Source of the DNA: JBGPTF01 sp041490445
GTDB taxonomy: Bacteria > Acidobacteriota > Terriglobia > Acidiferrales > UBA7541
Assembly: GCA_041490445.1 (NCBI GenBank)
Contig: JBGPTF010000003.1
Coordinates: forward strand, 224,013 to 288,012
Direction: 5' to 3'
Length of the DNA stretch: 64,000 nt
Shown here: one piece after another, positions 51,949 through 62,390 of the stretch
Layout: each line of letters begins with the position of its first letter
How positions within the stretch are numbered: the stretch's first letter is position 1
The notes under the pieces: generated by a model
The model's input: the letters and a program-made list of their open reading frames with translations, nothing else
What the model was told of the DNA's origin: nothing
The model's database searches: none
Made by a program: the position numbers and the translations under genes

Positions 51949-53341
51949 CGTCGCGGGCCTGCTGCTGCTCGCCGCCGTGCGCGTCGAGTCTGCGCGCCGC
52001 CCGCGCTATGGCGGCACGCTGCGCGTCGAGATGCAGGCCGCGGTCTCGTCGCTCGATCCTGCTGATTCGTCGGCGGAGCCGTCAGTGTCCGCCGCGAAAG
52101 AAAAGCTCATATCGCTCGTCTTCGACCGCCTCATTCGCCTCGATGCAAACGGCCATCCCCAGCCAGCTCTTGCCACCTCCTGGGACCACGACTCGGACTA
52201 CAAACACTGGAAATTCCATCTGCGGCAAAATGTGAGATTCCAGGATGGTGTCGCATTGACGCAGGACGTGGTTGCGCAAATCCTCGCCACTGCAAACCCG
52301 AACTGGAAAATCACCGCCGCGGGCTACGGCATTGTCATCGAATCGGGCTCACCAATTCCTGATCTACTCTCTCAACTTGCTTCATCCCACGATTCGATCG
52401 TGCGCCATGCACCCGACGGCAGCTTGCTCGGCACCGGTCCCTTTCGCATCGCCGAATGGCAGCCCGGCCGCCGTGCTGTCTTCACCGCTTTCGATGACAA
52501 TTGGGAAGGCCGCCCCTATCTCGACTCGATCAATGTGCAAATGGGCCGCTCACCTCGCGATCAAATGATCGATCTCCAAGTCGGCAAAGCCGATCTCGTC
52601 GAAGTCCCGCCTGACCAGGCGCGTCGCGCGGCGGAAAGCGGCGCGCGCGTCTGGACCTCGCAGCTTGTGGAGCTACTCGCGGTGGATTTCGTTCTGGGCA
52701 GGCCTGCCGCCGAGGATGCGCGCCTGCGCGAAGCTCTCGCCCGCTCCATTGACCGCGGCGCGCTTGCGAACTTCGTCCTGCAAAAGGGGGGCGAGCCGGC
52801 TGGAAGTCTTTTGCCGCAATCGCTGAGCGGTTACGCCTTCCTGTTTCCCGCCGCGCCCGACACGGCTCGCGCCCGCGATCTCTTCCAGCAAATCTCGCCT
52901 GTACCTCCGCCGCTCGTGCTGGGCTATGATTCCTCCGACCCGCTCGAGCGGGCCGTTGCCGAGCGAATCGCGGTCAACGCACGCGATACAGGCATCATCG
53001 TGACCCCGAAAGCCCTGACAAAAGAAGCTGCGAACGCAGATGCATGGTTGCAGCGCCTGCGGATTGACTGGTCAAGCCCGCGCAATGCGCTGGCAAGGAT
53101 CGAGGATGCGGTAGGTCCGCCGAAAGCCGTGTTACCGGCCCTCGGCTCGTCGCCCGAGGAAATATATACAAACGAGCGCGCCATCGTGGATACTTTTCGC
53201 CTGATTCCCCTGGTCCATCTCTCGGAGGTCTACGGCCTCAGCGCGCAGGTGAGGAATTGGGCGCCGGTTTCCGCAGCGGCTGGAGGCGATCTGCGACTCG
53301 CGGACGTGTGGCTCGGTCTTCCCTCCGGAGACGCTCGATGA
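51911..53341 (+). CDS. Family-5 extracellular solute-binding protein
   Basis: A 476-residue periplasmic binding protein of the oligopeptide/nickel class (SBP_bac_5). Signal peptide about 1-28, then YGGTLRVEM, FDRLIRLD, SWDHDSDYKHWKFHLRQNV, DGVALTQDVV and TGPFRIAEW. Its C-terminal lobe is shorter than usual. There is no ABC permease or ATPase nearby; instead the stop overlaps a histidine kinase start. A ligand-presenting role for the kinase is inferred. Confidence 0.85.
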   Translation: MKRTVSQFLVAASVAGLLLLAAVRVESARRPRYGGTLRVEMQAAVSSLDPADSSAEPSVSAAKEKLISLVFDRLIRLDANGHPQPALATSWDHDSDYKHWKFHLRQNVRFQDGVALTQDVVAQILATANPNWKITAAGYGIVIESGSPIPDLLSQLASSHDSIVRHAPDGSLLGTGPFRIAEWQPGRRAVFTAFDDNWEGRPYLDSINVQMGRSPRDQMIDLQVGKADLVEVPPDQARRAAESGARVWTSQLVELLAVDFVLGRPAAEDARLREALARSIDRGALANFVLQKGGEPAGSLLPQSLSGYAFLFPAAPDTARARDLFQQISPVPPPLVLGYDSSDPLERAVAERIAVNARDTGIIVTPKALTKEAANADAWLQRLRIDWSSPRNALARIEDAVGPPKAVLPALGSSPEEIYTNERAIVDTFRLIPLVHLSEVYGLSAQVRNWAPVSAAAGGDLRLADVWLGLPSGDAR

Positions 53342-55167
53342 GCTTTCGCGCGAAAATCCTGGTGATCGTTGCCCTCGCCATTGTCGTGGCGGTGGGCGTG
53401 GTCGCCGTAGGCGTCACCGTCGCCACGCGCCGCGCCTTCGAGCAGCAGGACGCGCGCCACACCGAAGCCTTCGTCACGCAATTCCAGCGCGACTTCGATC
53501 ATCGCGGCGAAGAAGTTGTCCACCGCGTCCAGGGCATCGCCGATGCGGAAGCCACTCTCCGCATGGCGATCGATCTGGGCCGCCCGCAGTCCGACGTTTC
53601 CATTTACGTCAGCGACGCGCGCGGACTCGCCGCGTCGCACCAACTTGATTTTCTCGAGCTTGTCGGAAACGACGGCGCGATCATTTCCTCCGCCCAGTGG
53701 CCCGCGCGCTTCGGCTACAAAGAAGACTGGCTCACGCAGCCGCAGGATTGGGCTGCGCGCGGCGCGTTTCTGAAGCGAGAAGACCTACCCGACGGTCCGG
53801 CACTCGCCTTGCTGGCCGTCTCCGTCATCCGCGTGGGAGACAGGAATCTCTACATCGTTGGCGGCGAGCGCCTCGGAAAAGAATTCCTCGCCTCGCTCGT
53901 TCTGCCGGAGGGAATGCGGGCGCTGCTCTATCGCAACCTCGACCTAACGTTCTCCGTGCAGAATCTCGCGGACGCTTCCGGCCCGGTTGCCCAGGCGGAG
54001 AGATTTCAACCGTTGATCTCGCAGGAACAGTCGCAACCGCGCCGCCTGAGCGCGATGGTTCACTGGACCAGGGACCCTGCCAGCGCCGAGACGTTTCACG
54101 CCTTGCCGCTGCTCGGCCGTCAGGGCGAATTGCTGGGTGTGCTGCTGGTCGGGAGTTCGCGCGCGGATCTCGTGGGGCTCGAACGCGCGATCCGCTGGCT
54201 GGCCATCGCGGTTGCGGGCTCGGGCATTTTGCTCGGCCTCCTCCTCAGTTGGTGGGCCACGGCGCGCGTCACCCGGCCGGTGCGTCGCCTCGCCGAAGGC
54301 GCCCGCGAAGTCGCCGCGGGCAACTGGAGCGCTCGCGTCGAGGTTCATTCGCGGGACGACATCGGCGCGCTGGCGCGTGCATTCAATCAAATGACGGAGC
54401 AGCTCGCCGAGCAGCGCGAACGTCTCTTGCAGGCCGAGCGTGTCGCCGCGTGGCGCGAAGTGGCGCGGCGCCTCGCGCACGAGCTGAAGAACCCGCTCTT
54501 CCCGCTGCAGATCACCGTCGAAAACCTCCGCCGCGCCCGCGAACAGAGGCCCGAACAGTTCGACGAAGTCTTCCGCGAATCCACCGCGACGCTGCTCGCC
54601 GAGCTCGATAATCTTAAGACCATCATCGGTCGCTTTAGCGACTTTGCAAAAATGCCTCCGCCGGAGCTTCGTCCCGTGAACGTCAACGAAATCGTTCGCG
54701 GGGTTGTGAAGCTCTTTGAAGCGCAGTTCAGCGCCGTGGGCCGGCCGCAAATCACGCCGGAGCTTTATCTCGCTGAATCGCTCCCGGTGATTCAAGCCGA
54801 CGCCAGCCTGCTCCACCGCGCCGTCGAGAATCTCGTTCTGAATGCGATGGACGCGATGCCCGCCGGAGGCTCGTTGACGCTGCGCACGGCCCAGCGCGAT
54901 GGCGCCGTTCGCCTGGAAGTCTCCGATTCCGGCAGCGGCCTCACGCGCGAGGAATGCGACCGGCTCTTCACCCCGTACTACACCACGAAACAGCACGGCA
55001 CCGGCCTCGGTCTTGCCATTGTCCAATCGGTGGTCAGCGATCACGGCGGAACGATTGCTGTCGAAAGCGAATTCGGCGTCGGCACGACCTTCCGCATCGA
55101 GTTGCCCGGCCATCCGCCGCCCCGCCCGGGCGCGCCTGCCAAATCCGAGCCTGGCGGGGAGGCCTAG
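53338..55167 (+). CDS. NtrY-like sensor histidine kinase
   Basis: A 609-residue membrane kinase. Helix 1 is at about 6-28 and helix 2 at about 290-310, flanking a 260-residue periplasmic sensor region. A HAMP domain follows (RPVRRLAEGAREVAAGNW). The phosphoacceptor is His381 in RRLAHELKNPLFPLQ, the sequence type of NtrY and related kinases. The ATPase has NLVLNAMDAM, DSGSGL and GTGLGLAIV boxes. Overlaps the binding protein gene by 4 bp and is 6 bp from the response regulator gene. Confidence 0.93.
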   Translation: MSFRAKILVIVALAIVVAVGVVAVGVTVATRRAFEQQDARHTEAFVTQFQRDFDHRGEEVVHRVQGIADAEATLRMAIDLGRPQSDVSIYVSDARGLAASHQLDFLELVGNDGAIISSAQWPARFGYKEDWLTQPQDWAARGAFLKREDLPDGPALALLAVSVIRVGDRNLYIVGGERLGKEFLASLVLPEGMRALLYRNLDLTFSVQNLADASGPVAQAERFQPLISQEQSQPRRLSAMVHWTRDPASAETFHALPLLGRQGELLGVLLVGSSRADLVGLERAIRWLAIAVAGSGILLGLLLSWWATARVTRPVRRLAEGAREVAAGNWSARVEVHSRDDIGALARAFNQMTEQLAEQRERLLQAERVAAWREVARRLAHELKNPLFPLQITVENLRRAREQRPEQFDEVFRESTATLLAELDNLKTIIGRFSDFAKMPPPELRPVNVNEIVRGVVKLFEAQFSAVGRPQITPELYLAESLPVIQADASLLHRAVENLVLNAMDAMPAGGSLTLRTAQRDGAVRLEVSDSGSGLTREECDRLFTPYYTTKQHGTGLGLAIVQSVVSDHGGTIAVESEFGVGTTFRIELPGHPPPRPGAPAKSEPGGEA

Positions 55168-55173
55168 CCGGCC

Positions 55174-56550
<1,377 letters not shown>

Positions 56551-56570
56551 ATTCCTCGCATTCCTGAGCA

Positions 56571-57962
56571 TCAACGGCGGGCCACCCGGCGCAGCGGGAT
56601 ATCGAGCGGCTTTCCCTCCGCTTTCGTAAGCGAAAGGCCCAGCCACCGCGCGATCGTGGGCGCCACATCGATCAGCCGCGCGTTCGTGATCTTCGTATTG
56701 CCGATCGCCGGGCCGTACACCAGCAGCGAAGCGCGCATCTCGGGCTTGTCCGGTGCGTACCCATGCGCCCCCTTTTGTTTTGAGGGCTGGATGTACTCGC
56801 CGGTGTACCCGAAGGCCATCGTGAATCCGTCGGCAGCCTCGAGCGCGAGGAAACCGTCCGGGTCGCCGCCCATGGCCACGATCTGCTCGTGCGTGAAGAC
56901 GCGGCCGATGCCGCTCTCGGGCTTGCCCGCAATCGCCGGGAAAATCTTCAGCAGCGTTTCCCGCGTCGCTTCGTCGTTCTTGTCCTTCACATGGACATAC
57001 GCGAACGAGCCGGCGGTTTGGACCACGGCCTTCCAGTCGGCGATGTGCTTCTGCTCGTCGAGAGTGATGAGTCCGTTCTGCACGAGCAACAGGCCCGGCC
57101 GGACCTGCTTGGTGATCGGCGCGAATCCGTGATCGGAGACGATAACAAGCGCGGTCTGCTCCCACGTGCCTGCTTTCTTCGCGCTCGCGATCAACCGCTC
57201 AATCTGCACGTCAGCGTTTTCAATGGCAGCGTCCGCCTCGGGGCTAAAAGGGCCGTTCTCGTGCTCTTCGTGATCCACCTGGGGCATGTGAATCATCAAT
57301 AGATTCGGCCGCTCGTTCTCGATCACGGTGGTGGCCATGTCGGCGACCGGGCGATCCGCCATCGTCGACAACGTGCATTCCCTGCAGAAATTCGAGTAGC
57401 GCCGCTCAATTTCGGGGAAAATCCCGGGCGAAGAAAGCGCGCGCCAGAGTTTCAAATCATCCGCGGTGCTGGCGCGCCAGAACTCCGGAATGCGCACGCC
57501 CGCGTGCGCGCCGACCGTCACCGGCCACCAGATGAGCGCCGTGCTCAGACCCCGTGCGCGCGCCAGGTCCCACAGCGTCGGCACGCGGATGTCTTCCGCG
57601 TACCAGCGCCAGCCGCCCTGATTCTTGTTAAGCGGATCCCACGCGGTGTTGGAAACGATGCCGTGCGTGCCGGGATTTGTTCCCGTAGCGATCGTCGTGT
57701 GCGCCGGGTAGGTGACCGTCGGAAAAACGGACTCTACGCCTTCGCTGTACGCGCCCTCGCGCAGAATCTTCCGGAACAGCGGCACCTTCAGCCCGTGCGC
57801 GTCCGCCTGCAAGTAGCTCGCGGGCATCAACCCATCCACCAAGATCAGGATCACGTGCGTGATCTTGCCGGAAGACGAATCAGCCGGGGTATCTGCCCGG
57901 CTGTGAAGGCCGGGCGCGATCAGGACTCCCAGTAAAGACAGAATGGCCAACGTTCGTTTCAT
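56571..57962 (-). CDS. Secreted alkaline-phosphatase-superfamily phosphodiesterase
   Basis: A 463-residue exported enzyme; signal peptide about 1-22, GGGAG before the ATG at 57962. It resembles nucleotide pyrophosphatase/phosphodiesterases: first metal site ILVDGLMP, nucleophile Thr in PTVTYPAHTTI, then MPQVDHEEH and IVSDHGFAP metal sites, and late SLLVYGPAIG. Likely hydrolyses phosphodiester or phosphonate-type substrates in the periplasm. Confidence 0.88.
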   Translation of the reverse strand: MKRTLAILSLLGVLIAPGLHSRADTPADSSSGKITHVILILVDGLMPASYLQADAHGLKVPLFRKILREGAYSEGVESVFPTVTYPAHTTIATGTNPGTHGIVSNTAWDPLNKNQGGWRWYAEDIRVPTLWDLARARGLSTALIWWPVTVGAHAGVRIPEFWRASTADDLKLWRALSSPGIFPEIERRYSNFCRECTLSTMADRPVADMATTVIENERPNLLMIHMPQVDHEEHENGPFSPEADAAIENADVQIERLIASAKKAGTWEQTALVIVSDHGFAPITKQVRPGLLLVQNGLITLDEQKHIADWKAVVQTAGSFAYVHVKDKNDEATRETLLKIFPAIAGKPESGIGRVFTHEQIVAMGGDPDGFLALEAADGFTMAFGYTGEYIQPSKQKGAHGYAPDKPEMRASLLVYGPAIGNTKITNARLIDVAPTIARWLGLSLTKAEGKPLDIPLRRVARR

Positions 57963-58038
57963 GAAGGCTCTCCCAAAAAATTCCATAGCCGCCACTCTAC
58001 CGGCGATCTCGTCCCGCCGTGACAAATGGCAGCTCCCA

Positions 58039-58686
58039 CTACACCGGTTTCGCGGGCGCGTGAATCCAGCGCACCAGCGCAAGATGCGTGGGCCAGTAAA
58101 TCGCGCCGATAAGGACAACGTAAATCACCGCAAGATGAAACGCCGCTGGCCCAAGCGACCGATGCAGGATCGGGTCCGTCCACGCGAAGTTGATATTGCG
58201 CGCCGCGGGCACAAACCGCGACGCGACGAGCAGCACCGCCGCAATCGCGGATTGCAACCGCAACCCGTGGCGCTTGTAGCCCACTCGTGTCAGCGACCAG
58301 ACGAGCAGCGCCGGCAGAATCACGTGGAAGAGCGACAGAAGTCTCGCCCACAGCGGAAAGCGGGCATCCCACAAATACTCCGTGCCGCCGATCAGGTGTT
58401 TTGCGAAGAGCAGGCGCCAGGCCGCATCGAGCAGCCACGCCGTATCCACGACAATCGAGGAAAGCGCCTGGCTCGATAGCAGCAGGGAATTGCTCGACCA
58501 CAGCCCCGCGCACGTCAGAAAAACGGCCACGTCACAGAGATGCAGAAAATTGGCGGCGCCCCATGTCCTCCAATAGCCGGGAATCCACACCGCGAGCCAG
58601 AACAATGCCGCCCATCGGAGCCAGGCGGGAATCCCTCGCGTGCGCGCTGCGTTCGTGGACATTTCGACGGCGCTCGTGCGCGCCAT
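58039..58686 (-). CDS. Hypothetical multi-spanning membrane protein
   Basis: A 215-residue protein with six or seven hydrophobic segments (for example WLRWAALFWLAVWI, FLHLCDVAVFLTCAGLW, LLSLFHVILPALLVWSL). HLCDVA and DTAWLLDAAWR are distinctive, but I do not recognise a named family. It is 76 bp upstream of the phosphodiesterase start on the same strand, so co-transcription is possible. Confidence 0.7.
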   Translation of the reverse strand: MARTSAVEMSTNAARTRGIPAWLRWAALFWLAVWIPGYWRTWGAANFLHLCDVAVFLTCAGLWSSNSLLLSSQALSSIVVDTAWLLDAAWRLLFAKHLIGGTEYLWDARFPLWARLLSLFHVILPALLVWSLTRVGYKRHGLRLQSAIAAVLLVASRFVPAARNINFAWTDPILHRSLGPAAFHLAVIYVVLIGAIYWPTHLALVRWIHAPAKPV

Positions 58687-58731
58687 CCTAGCAGAAACGG
58701 CGGCGGCCCGGCGCGTTTCGTCGAACCGGCG

Positions 58732-59305
58732 TCAGCGCATCGAGGAGGGTGAAGCAGCAGCGCCGCCGGAAGGAGCCGGCGCGGGCTGCGTCTTCGGCGG
58801 CGTGCGCAGCGCCAGGTAGGCGCGGCCAAACGCGGCAAACTGTGTGCCTGCGTCTACGACGACGGCCTGCACCGTGTAGCTTCCCGTGGGCAGCTTTTCC
58901 AGCGGCAAGCTGATGCGGAAGGACGCCGTGCGATTCTTCGCGTCCACTTCCGCCGGTGTCACCAGTGGCGTCGCATTCACGCGCACTCCGCTGCGGAAAA
59001 ACGCCAGCCCCGCGCGCAGATTTTCCGGATTCGCCTTTGCCGGGTAATACGCCTGGAAGAAAACGTACAGCGTTTGCTGCCGGATGAACACCCGCGTGAC
59101 GCTCGGCAGAATCCGTGTGCCCGCCGGTGTCGGTCGCGAGCGTCGCCAGCGTGTCGCGCGAGTCCTGCCGCGCGTCCACCTGGCGATACACTGCGGCTCC
59201 GGAAAACATTGCCGTGCCCGCCGCCGCATCCGCGGTCGCGTCGCCCCCCGGAATTTGCGCCATCAGGCCGCGCGCATCCACGGTGTAGAACGAAACATCG
59301 GCGCG
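58732..59305 (-). pseudogene. Broken VWFA-related acidobacterial protein
   Basis: The remnant lies in two frames. The upstream part (59305 to about 59100) reads ASNRADVSFYTVDARGLMAQ and DSRDTLATLATDTGG, the end of a VWA domain of the acidobacterial type. After a shift the rest (to 58732) reads VTRVFIRQQTLYVFFQAYY and LPTGSYTVQAVVVD, the family's usual C-terminal beta domain. The central part is missing and the N-terminal VWA half is cut exactly where IS3-type sequence begins, so insertion or deletion destroyed it. Confidence 0.7.
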
Positions 59306-59307
59306 GT

Positions 59308-59701
59308 TCGAGGCGCTCGAACCGCTGCGGCAGGGAGTGCGGGACTACTGCGGCAGCTTCCGCGCCGGAGCCGCTGCCGGCATCCGCAACCGGCACGACC
59401 ACGGCAGCCAGTACATGAGTGACGACTATCAAGCCGAGATCGCCTTCCTGGGCATGGAGTCTTCGCCGTCGTTCGTACGCCAGCCGGAATGCAACGGCTG
59501 CGTCGAGCGGTTCCTTCGCACGCTGAAGGAACCCGCCGCGGCGGGCTGTGGGTGCGGACGTTTCAGAACGTGGAAGAGTTGCGGTGCGCGCTGGCGGAAT
59601 TTCGTGAGCGCTACAACCAGCGCTGGATCGTCCAGCGCCTGGGCTACCTCACGCCAGCTCAGCCTCGCCAGCAACTCCTTGCACTCGGAGCCACTGCATG
59701 A
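59308..59701 (+). pseudogene. IS3 transposase orfB fragment, frameshifted
   Basis: Integrase-core remnant: EALEPLRQGVRDYCGSF, HDHGSQYMSDDY (second catalytic Asp), then CNGCVERFLRTLKE with the catalytic Glu region. A frameshift near 59530-59550 moves the reading to WVRTFQNVEELR and GYLTPAQPRQQ, ending in TGA at 59701. No first Asp or N-terminal region remains. Confidence 0.75.
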
Positions 59702-59722
59702 ATAGACTCAGTTCAGTGTCCA
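59308..59722 (+). mobile_element. IS3-type element, right-hand remnant
   Basis: Contains the C-terminal half of an IS3 transposase orfB and ends at the terminal repeat CAGTGTCCA (59714-59722). The left half is absent and the border lies against the broken VWFA gene. The matching left terminal repeat TGGACACCG is found 1.95 kb away at 61676. Confidence 0.65.
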
Positions 59723-59796
59723 ATCAATCCGGTGCGATACAGCGGCTTTGGTCAATATTATTAGTCTTGCGTGGACCCTGCGCTTGCGGCAGGATG

Positions 59797-59825
59797 GCGA
59801 CCATACGATTCAGTTTTCGGAGTGA
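59797..59825. repeat. 29-bp direct repeat, left of cargo gene
   Basis: GCGACCATACGATTCAGTTT then TCGGAGTGA. Identical at 24 of 29 positions to 61518-61546, in the same orientation. It ends 18 bp before the cargo gene start. Confidence 0.75.
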
Positions 59826-59843
59826 TGCAAAAAAAGAGGTCAA

Positions 59844-61505
59844 ATGATTATCAGCCCTTACTATTACGGGCAATACAGATGGGACAATTATCTTAGAGAT
59901 ATCGAACGAAACCAAGGTGAGAGTATCCATCTCCAGGAACCAACCGTCCGTCTGCATGAAGTTGCTACCAGGGTCACTGATGAGCTTCGCCAGCATACTT
60001 ATGAACTCCGAACAATCAACGAAACGCTGGGACTCGGCTTCGAAGGAATGCGGGCCGAATTCAATAGTGGTTTCACCCTTATGGTGGACCGTTTAGACCA
60101 ACAAGTAGACCTCTTATCGCGTATTGCCGAACAACTGGACGCGATTCACCAGACTTTGAAAACACCTTTAAGAACTCAAGCTAGGGAGTTGTTCGCAATT
60201 GGTCAGGAGCTATACCAGAAAGGGTTGTGGGACAAAGCTCTAGAAGCCTATCTTTTGGCAGAACAAAAACACGCTGTCGATTTCCCCTTGCAATTTCAGA
60301 TAGGAAAATTATTCTTATATGCAGGCAATGCGCAGGCCACCAGCTTGGTTGATTTGCCAAAGGCTGAACAGCACCTGACAGAAGCAGCGCGATATGCGGA
60401 AGCCTACAAAGATTCAATTGACGATTGGAGTAGACATTGTGGTGAGGCCCACTTCCACGCCGCTCATGCAGCATATCTAATTGGGGAACAAGAGCAGAAA
60501 GCAGGATCACCGGACGGTAGACGACAAAGTTTGGAGCGTGCAATGCCCCATCTTGACAAGGCGATTGCACTCTGGCCGAAGTTTACGGACAGTACCTATT
60601 TTCAAGCAAAGTGTCACAACCTTCTAGGCGATGGGAAGGAGGCGCTAGAGGCATTAACTCTCTTAGCCGACCGAGACCGCCGATATTATATCAAGGTTGC
60701 CATGGACCAAGATTTTGATTCCATTCGAGGTGAAGCGGATGAAGTATTTCGACGAGCGATTACCACACCCGGCCCGCTGGCGATATCTGCAGGTGAAATT
60801 CTGAGTAAAGCTTCAGAAGCGTTGGTTTGGACCCAGAAGATCAAGCCACAAGATAGTAATGATTTAAACAAAGTAACCTTGACTGGAGAAAAGCTAGTCA
60901 GTAACAAAGCTGCACTTCAAACGCTAGACGTGGACGTAGAGAAGGTCCACGCAAGCGCATCGCGTGCCTTTCGCGTCCTAAACAAGATCTCCGAACAAGA
61001 ATTGAAGGGTCGAGTCCTGGTGATTGAAAAACAGATTGAATCAGTCGAGCAAAAAAAATCAATGTGCCAGTCAGCTATAAATGGCTTGGAACACAAAATA
61101 GCAAACCAAGAGGCTAGTATCGGCTTCGTTGTCCTATTCTGTTGGCTACTTTTCATTGTCTCGTCTGTTGTTTTAGGTTTTGGTATGGCTTTGTATAGTT
61201 CTTTCGTCCGTCAGGGCGCGGAGGACTTTCTCAATGAAACCATCCATGAAATGAGTGACGCCCTAAATCCATTTGGTCCAATGATAGGGTCCGTATTCGT
61301 GGTGGTCATGCTGTACATTATTTTGTTAGCCGGAAAAGGACTCTCTAAAATTTGGGCGAACAAGCCTTTGAAACTGGAGGTTAAGGAGAAACTTGGTTCT
61401 ATTGAGGAATTTAACCAGTTGATTATACCCTTGAGAGGACAAGAAGCAAAAGCCAATTCAGAGTTAGAGCCATTCGTAGAATGGTACAGGCGCAATGATA
61501 TCTAA
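59844..61505 (+). CDS. TPR/coiled-coil membrane protein, probable cargo gene
   Basis: A 553-residue protein of no assigned function. Residues 30-110 are helical with LRTINETLGLGFEGMRAEF and LSRIAEQLDAIHQTLKTP. About 115-300 hold TPR-like repeats (GLWDKALEAYLLAEQKH; PHLDKAIALWPKF). About 370-425 is a coiled coil, and two membrane helices lie near 425-450 and 475-497. The C-terminus is cytoplasmic. AGAGGT precedes the ATG. The base composition is clearly lower in GC than its surroundings (26 G/C of 60 in 60301-60360). It sits between two IS3 halves and inside 29-bp direct repeats, so it was probably acquired horizontally. A scaffold or membrane-linked sensing role is only a guess. Confidence 0.8.
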   Translation: MIISPYYYGQYRWDNYLRDIERNQGESIHLQEPTVRLHEVATRVTDELRQHTYELRTINETLGLGFEGMRAEFNSGFTLMVDRLDQQVDLLSRIAEQLDAIHQTLKTPLRTQARELFAIGQELYQKGLWDKALEAYLLAEQKHAVDFPLQFQIGKLFLYAGNAQATSLVDLPKAEQHLTEAARYAEAYKDSIDDWSRHCGEAHFHAAHAAYLIGEQEQKAGSPDGRRQSLERAMPHLDKAIALWPKFTDSTYFQAKCHNLLGDGKEALEALTLLADRDRRYYIKVAMDQDFDSIRGEADEVFRRAITTPGPLAISAGEILSKASEALVWTQKIKPQDSNDLNKVTLTGEKLVSNKAALQTLDVDVEKVHASASRAFRVLNKISEQELKGRVLVIEKQIESVEQKKSMCQSAINGLEHKIANQEASIGFVVLFCWLLFIVSSVVLGFGMALYSSFVRQGAEDFLNETIHEMSDALNPFGPMIGSVFVVVMLYIILLAGKGLSKIWANKPLKLEVKEKLGSIEEFNQLIIPLRGQEAKANSELEPFVEWYRRNDI

Positions 61506-61517
61506 CGACTTAGCGCG

Positions 61518-61546
61518 GTGACCACAGGATTCAGTTTCCGGAATGA
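61518..61546. repeat. 29-bp direct repeat, right of cargo gene
   Basis: GTGACCACAGGATTCAGTTT then CCGGAATGA; partner of 59797-59825. It begins 13 bp after the cargo stop, so the two copies bracket the gene almost exactly. Confidence 0.75.
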
Positions 61547-61675
61547 GAAGAACATAGTGCCCACCCGCATCCGCGTGCCTAAGACTGGAAATACAGAGCG
61601 ACCAGCGCCCTGAACAACTTGAATAAGCCGGGCGTCGGAGCGGTGTGCTTTTGGTCCCGCGCCCTAGGATTTCTT

Positions 61676-62103
61676 TGGACACCGAATTGTGATGAAAATG
61701 AGTGAGAAATCACGAGGAGGTGTCTATGAGCAAAGAGAAAGAGCCAGCTTCGGGAGCCCTGGAGGGAGCCCGCAGGGCGACCGCAGGGGCTCCCGAAGAG
61801 CGGCGCGACGGCCGGGGTCGTTGCTCGGCCAAGCGCAAGATGGCGGCGGTGCTCCGGCTGCTACGCGGTGAAGACATCGAGACACTCTCGCGCGAACTGG
61901 GCGTGACTGCGGCAACGCTCTCCGGCTGGCGGGAGCAGTCGCTCGTCGGCATGGAAGCGAACCTGAAAGCGCGGGAAGCCGATGTCGAGAACGAAGAGAC
62001 CCAGCGGCTGAAATCGTTGGTCGCCGATCTGAGCATGAGCAACGAGCTGCTGTGGGAGAAAATTCACCGCAGGGAGGCCGGGCGCCCTTTGGCCTGGCGG
62101 AGG
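61676..62103 (+). mobile_element. IS3-type element, left-hand remnant
   Basis: It starts at the terminal repeat TGGACACCG (61676-61684), the inverted match of the right end at 59714-59722 with one mismatch. It carries orfA and is cut near 62103, where DUF4386-like sequence begins. The orientation equals that of the other half. Confidence 0.65.
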
Positions 62104-62187
62104 CCGACCCGCTCGCCGCGCTGCTCGGCGATGTTGTTGGCCGTCGCGGTCGCGTTGCCATGCACGAACAACTTGCTGGGAATGTAG
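61726..62187 (+). pseudogene. IS3 transposase orfA, truncated fusion
   Basis: A start with AGGAGG. IS3 orfA features: KRKMAAVLRLLRGEDIETLS and ELGVTAATLSGWREQ form the helix-turn-helix, then a leucine-zipper-like ETQRLKSLVADLSMSNELLW. After AGRPLAWRR (about 62103) the reading passes into antisense DUF4386 sequence and ends at 62187, so the C-terminus is not genuine. Confidence 0.75.
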
Positions 62188-62262
62188 ATGATGCGGACGT
62201 GGCCGGCTAGGACTGAGGAGCAGGTACAGGAATCCGGCGACTCTCCCGGGGTTGTTGGTTGA
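62102..62262 (-). pseudogene. DUF4386 N-terminal fragment, cut by IS3
   Basis: On the minus strand, RVAGFLYLLLS and, after a frameshift, IIYIPSKLFVHGNATATANN match the N-termini of the two intact paralogues that follow (RVAGLLYLLMG and LIYIPRTLIVPGNATATANN). The rest of the gene is missing beyond the IS3 border. It is therefore a third copy of the tandem family. Confidence 0.7.
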
Positions 62263-62390
62263 GCTTGTCTTCCCTCCCTTGTAAGGGTCTAGCCGGAGAT
62301 ACGGCGGAGGCCGCTAGAAAGTTTCGCGCCTTGCGGCGGGGCCACAGGGTGCGGGAACCAAACCAAGGTCCCTCGTGTGGGGCACCCGGC

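Noticed and set aside
61689..61871. Separate small gene upstream of IS3 orfA
   Set aside because: An alternative frame over the terminal repeat and the start of orfA with no ribosome site of its own.
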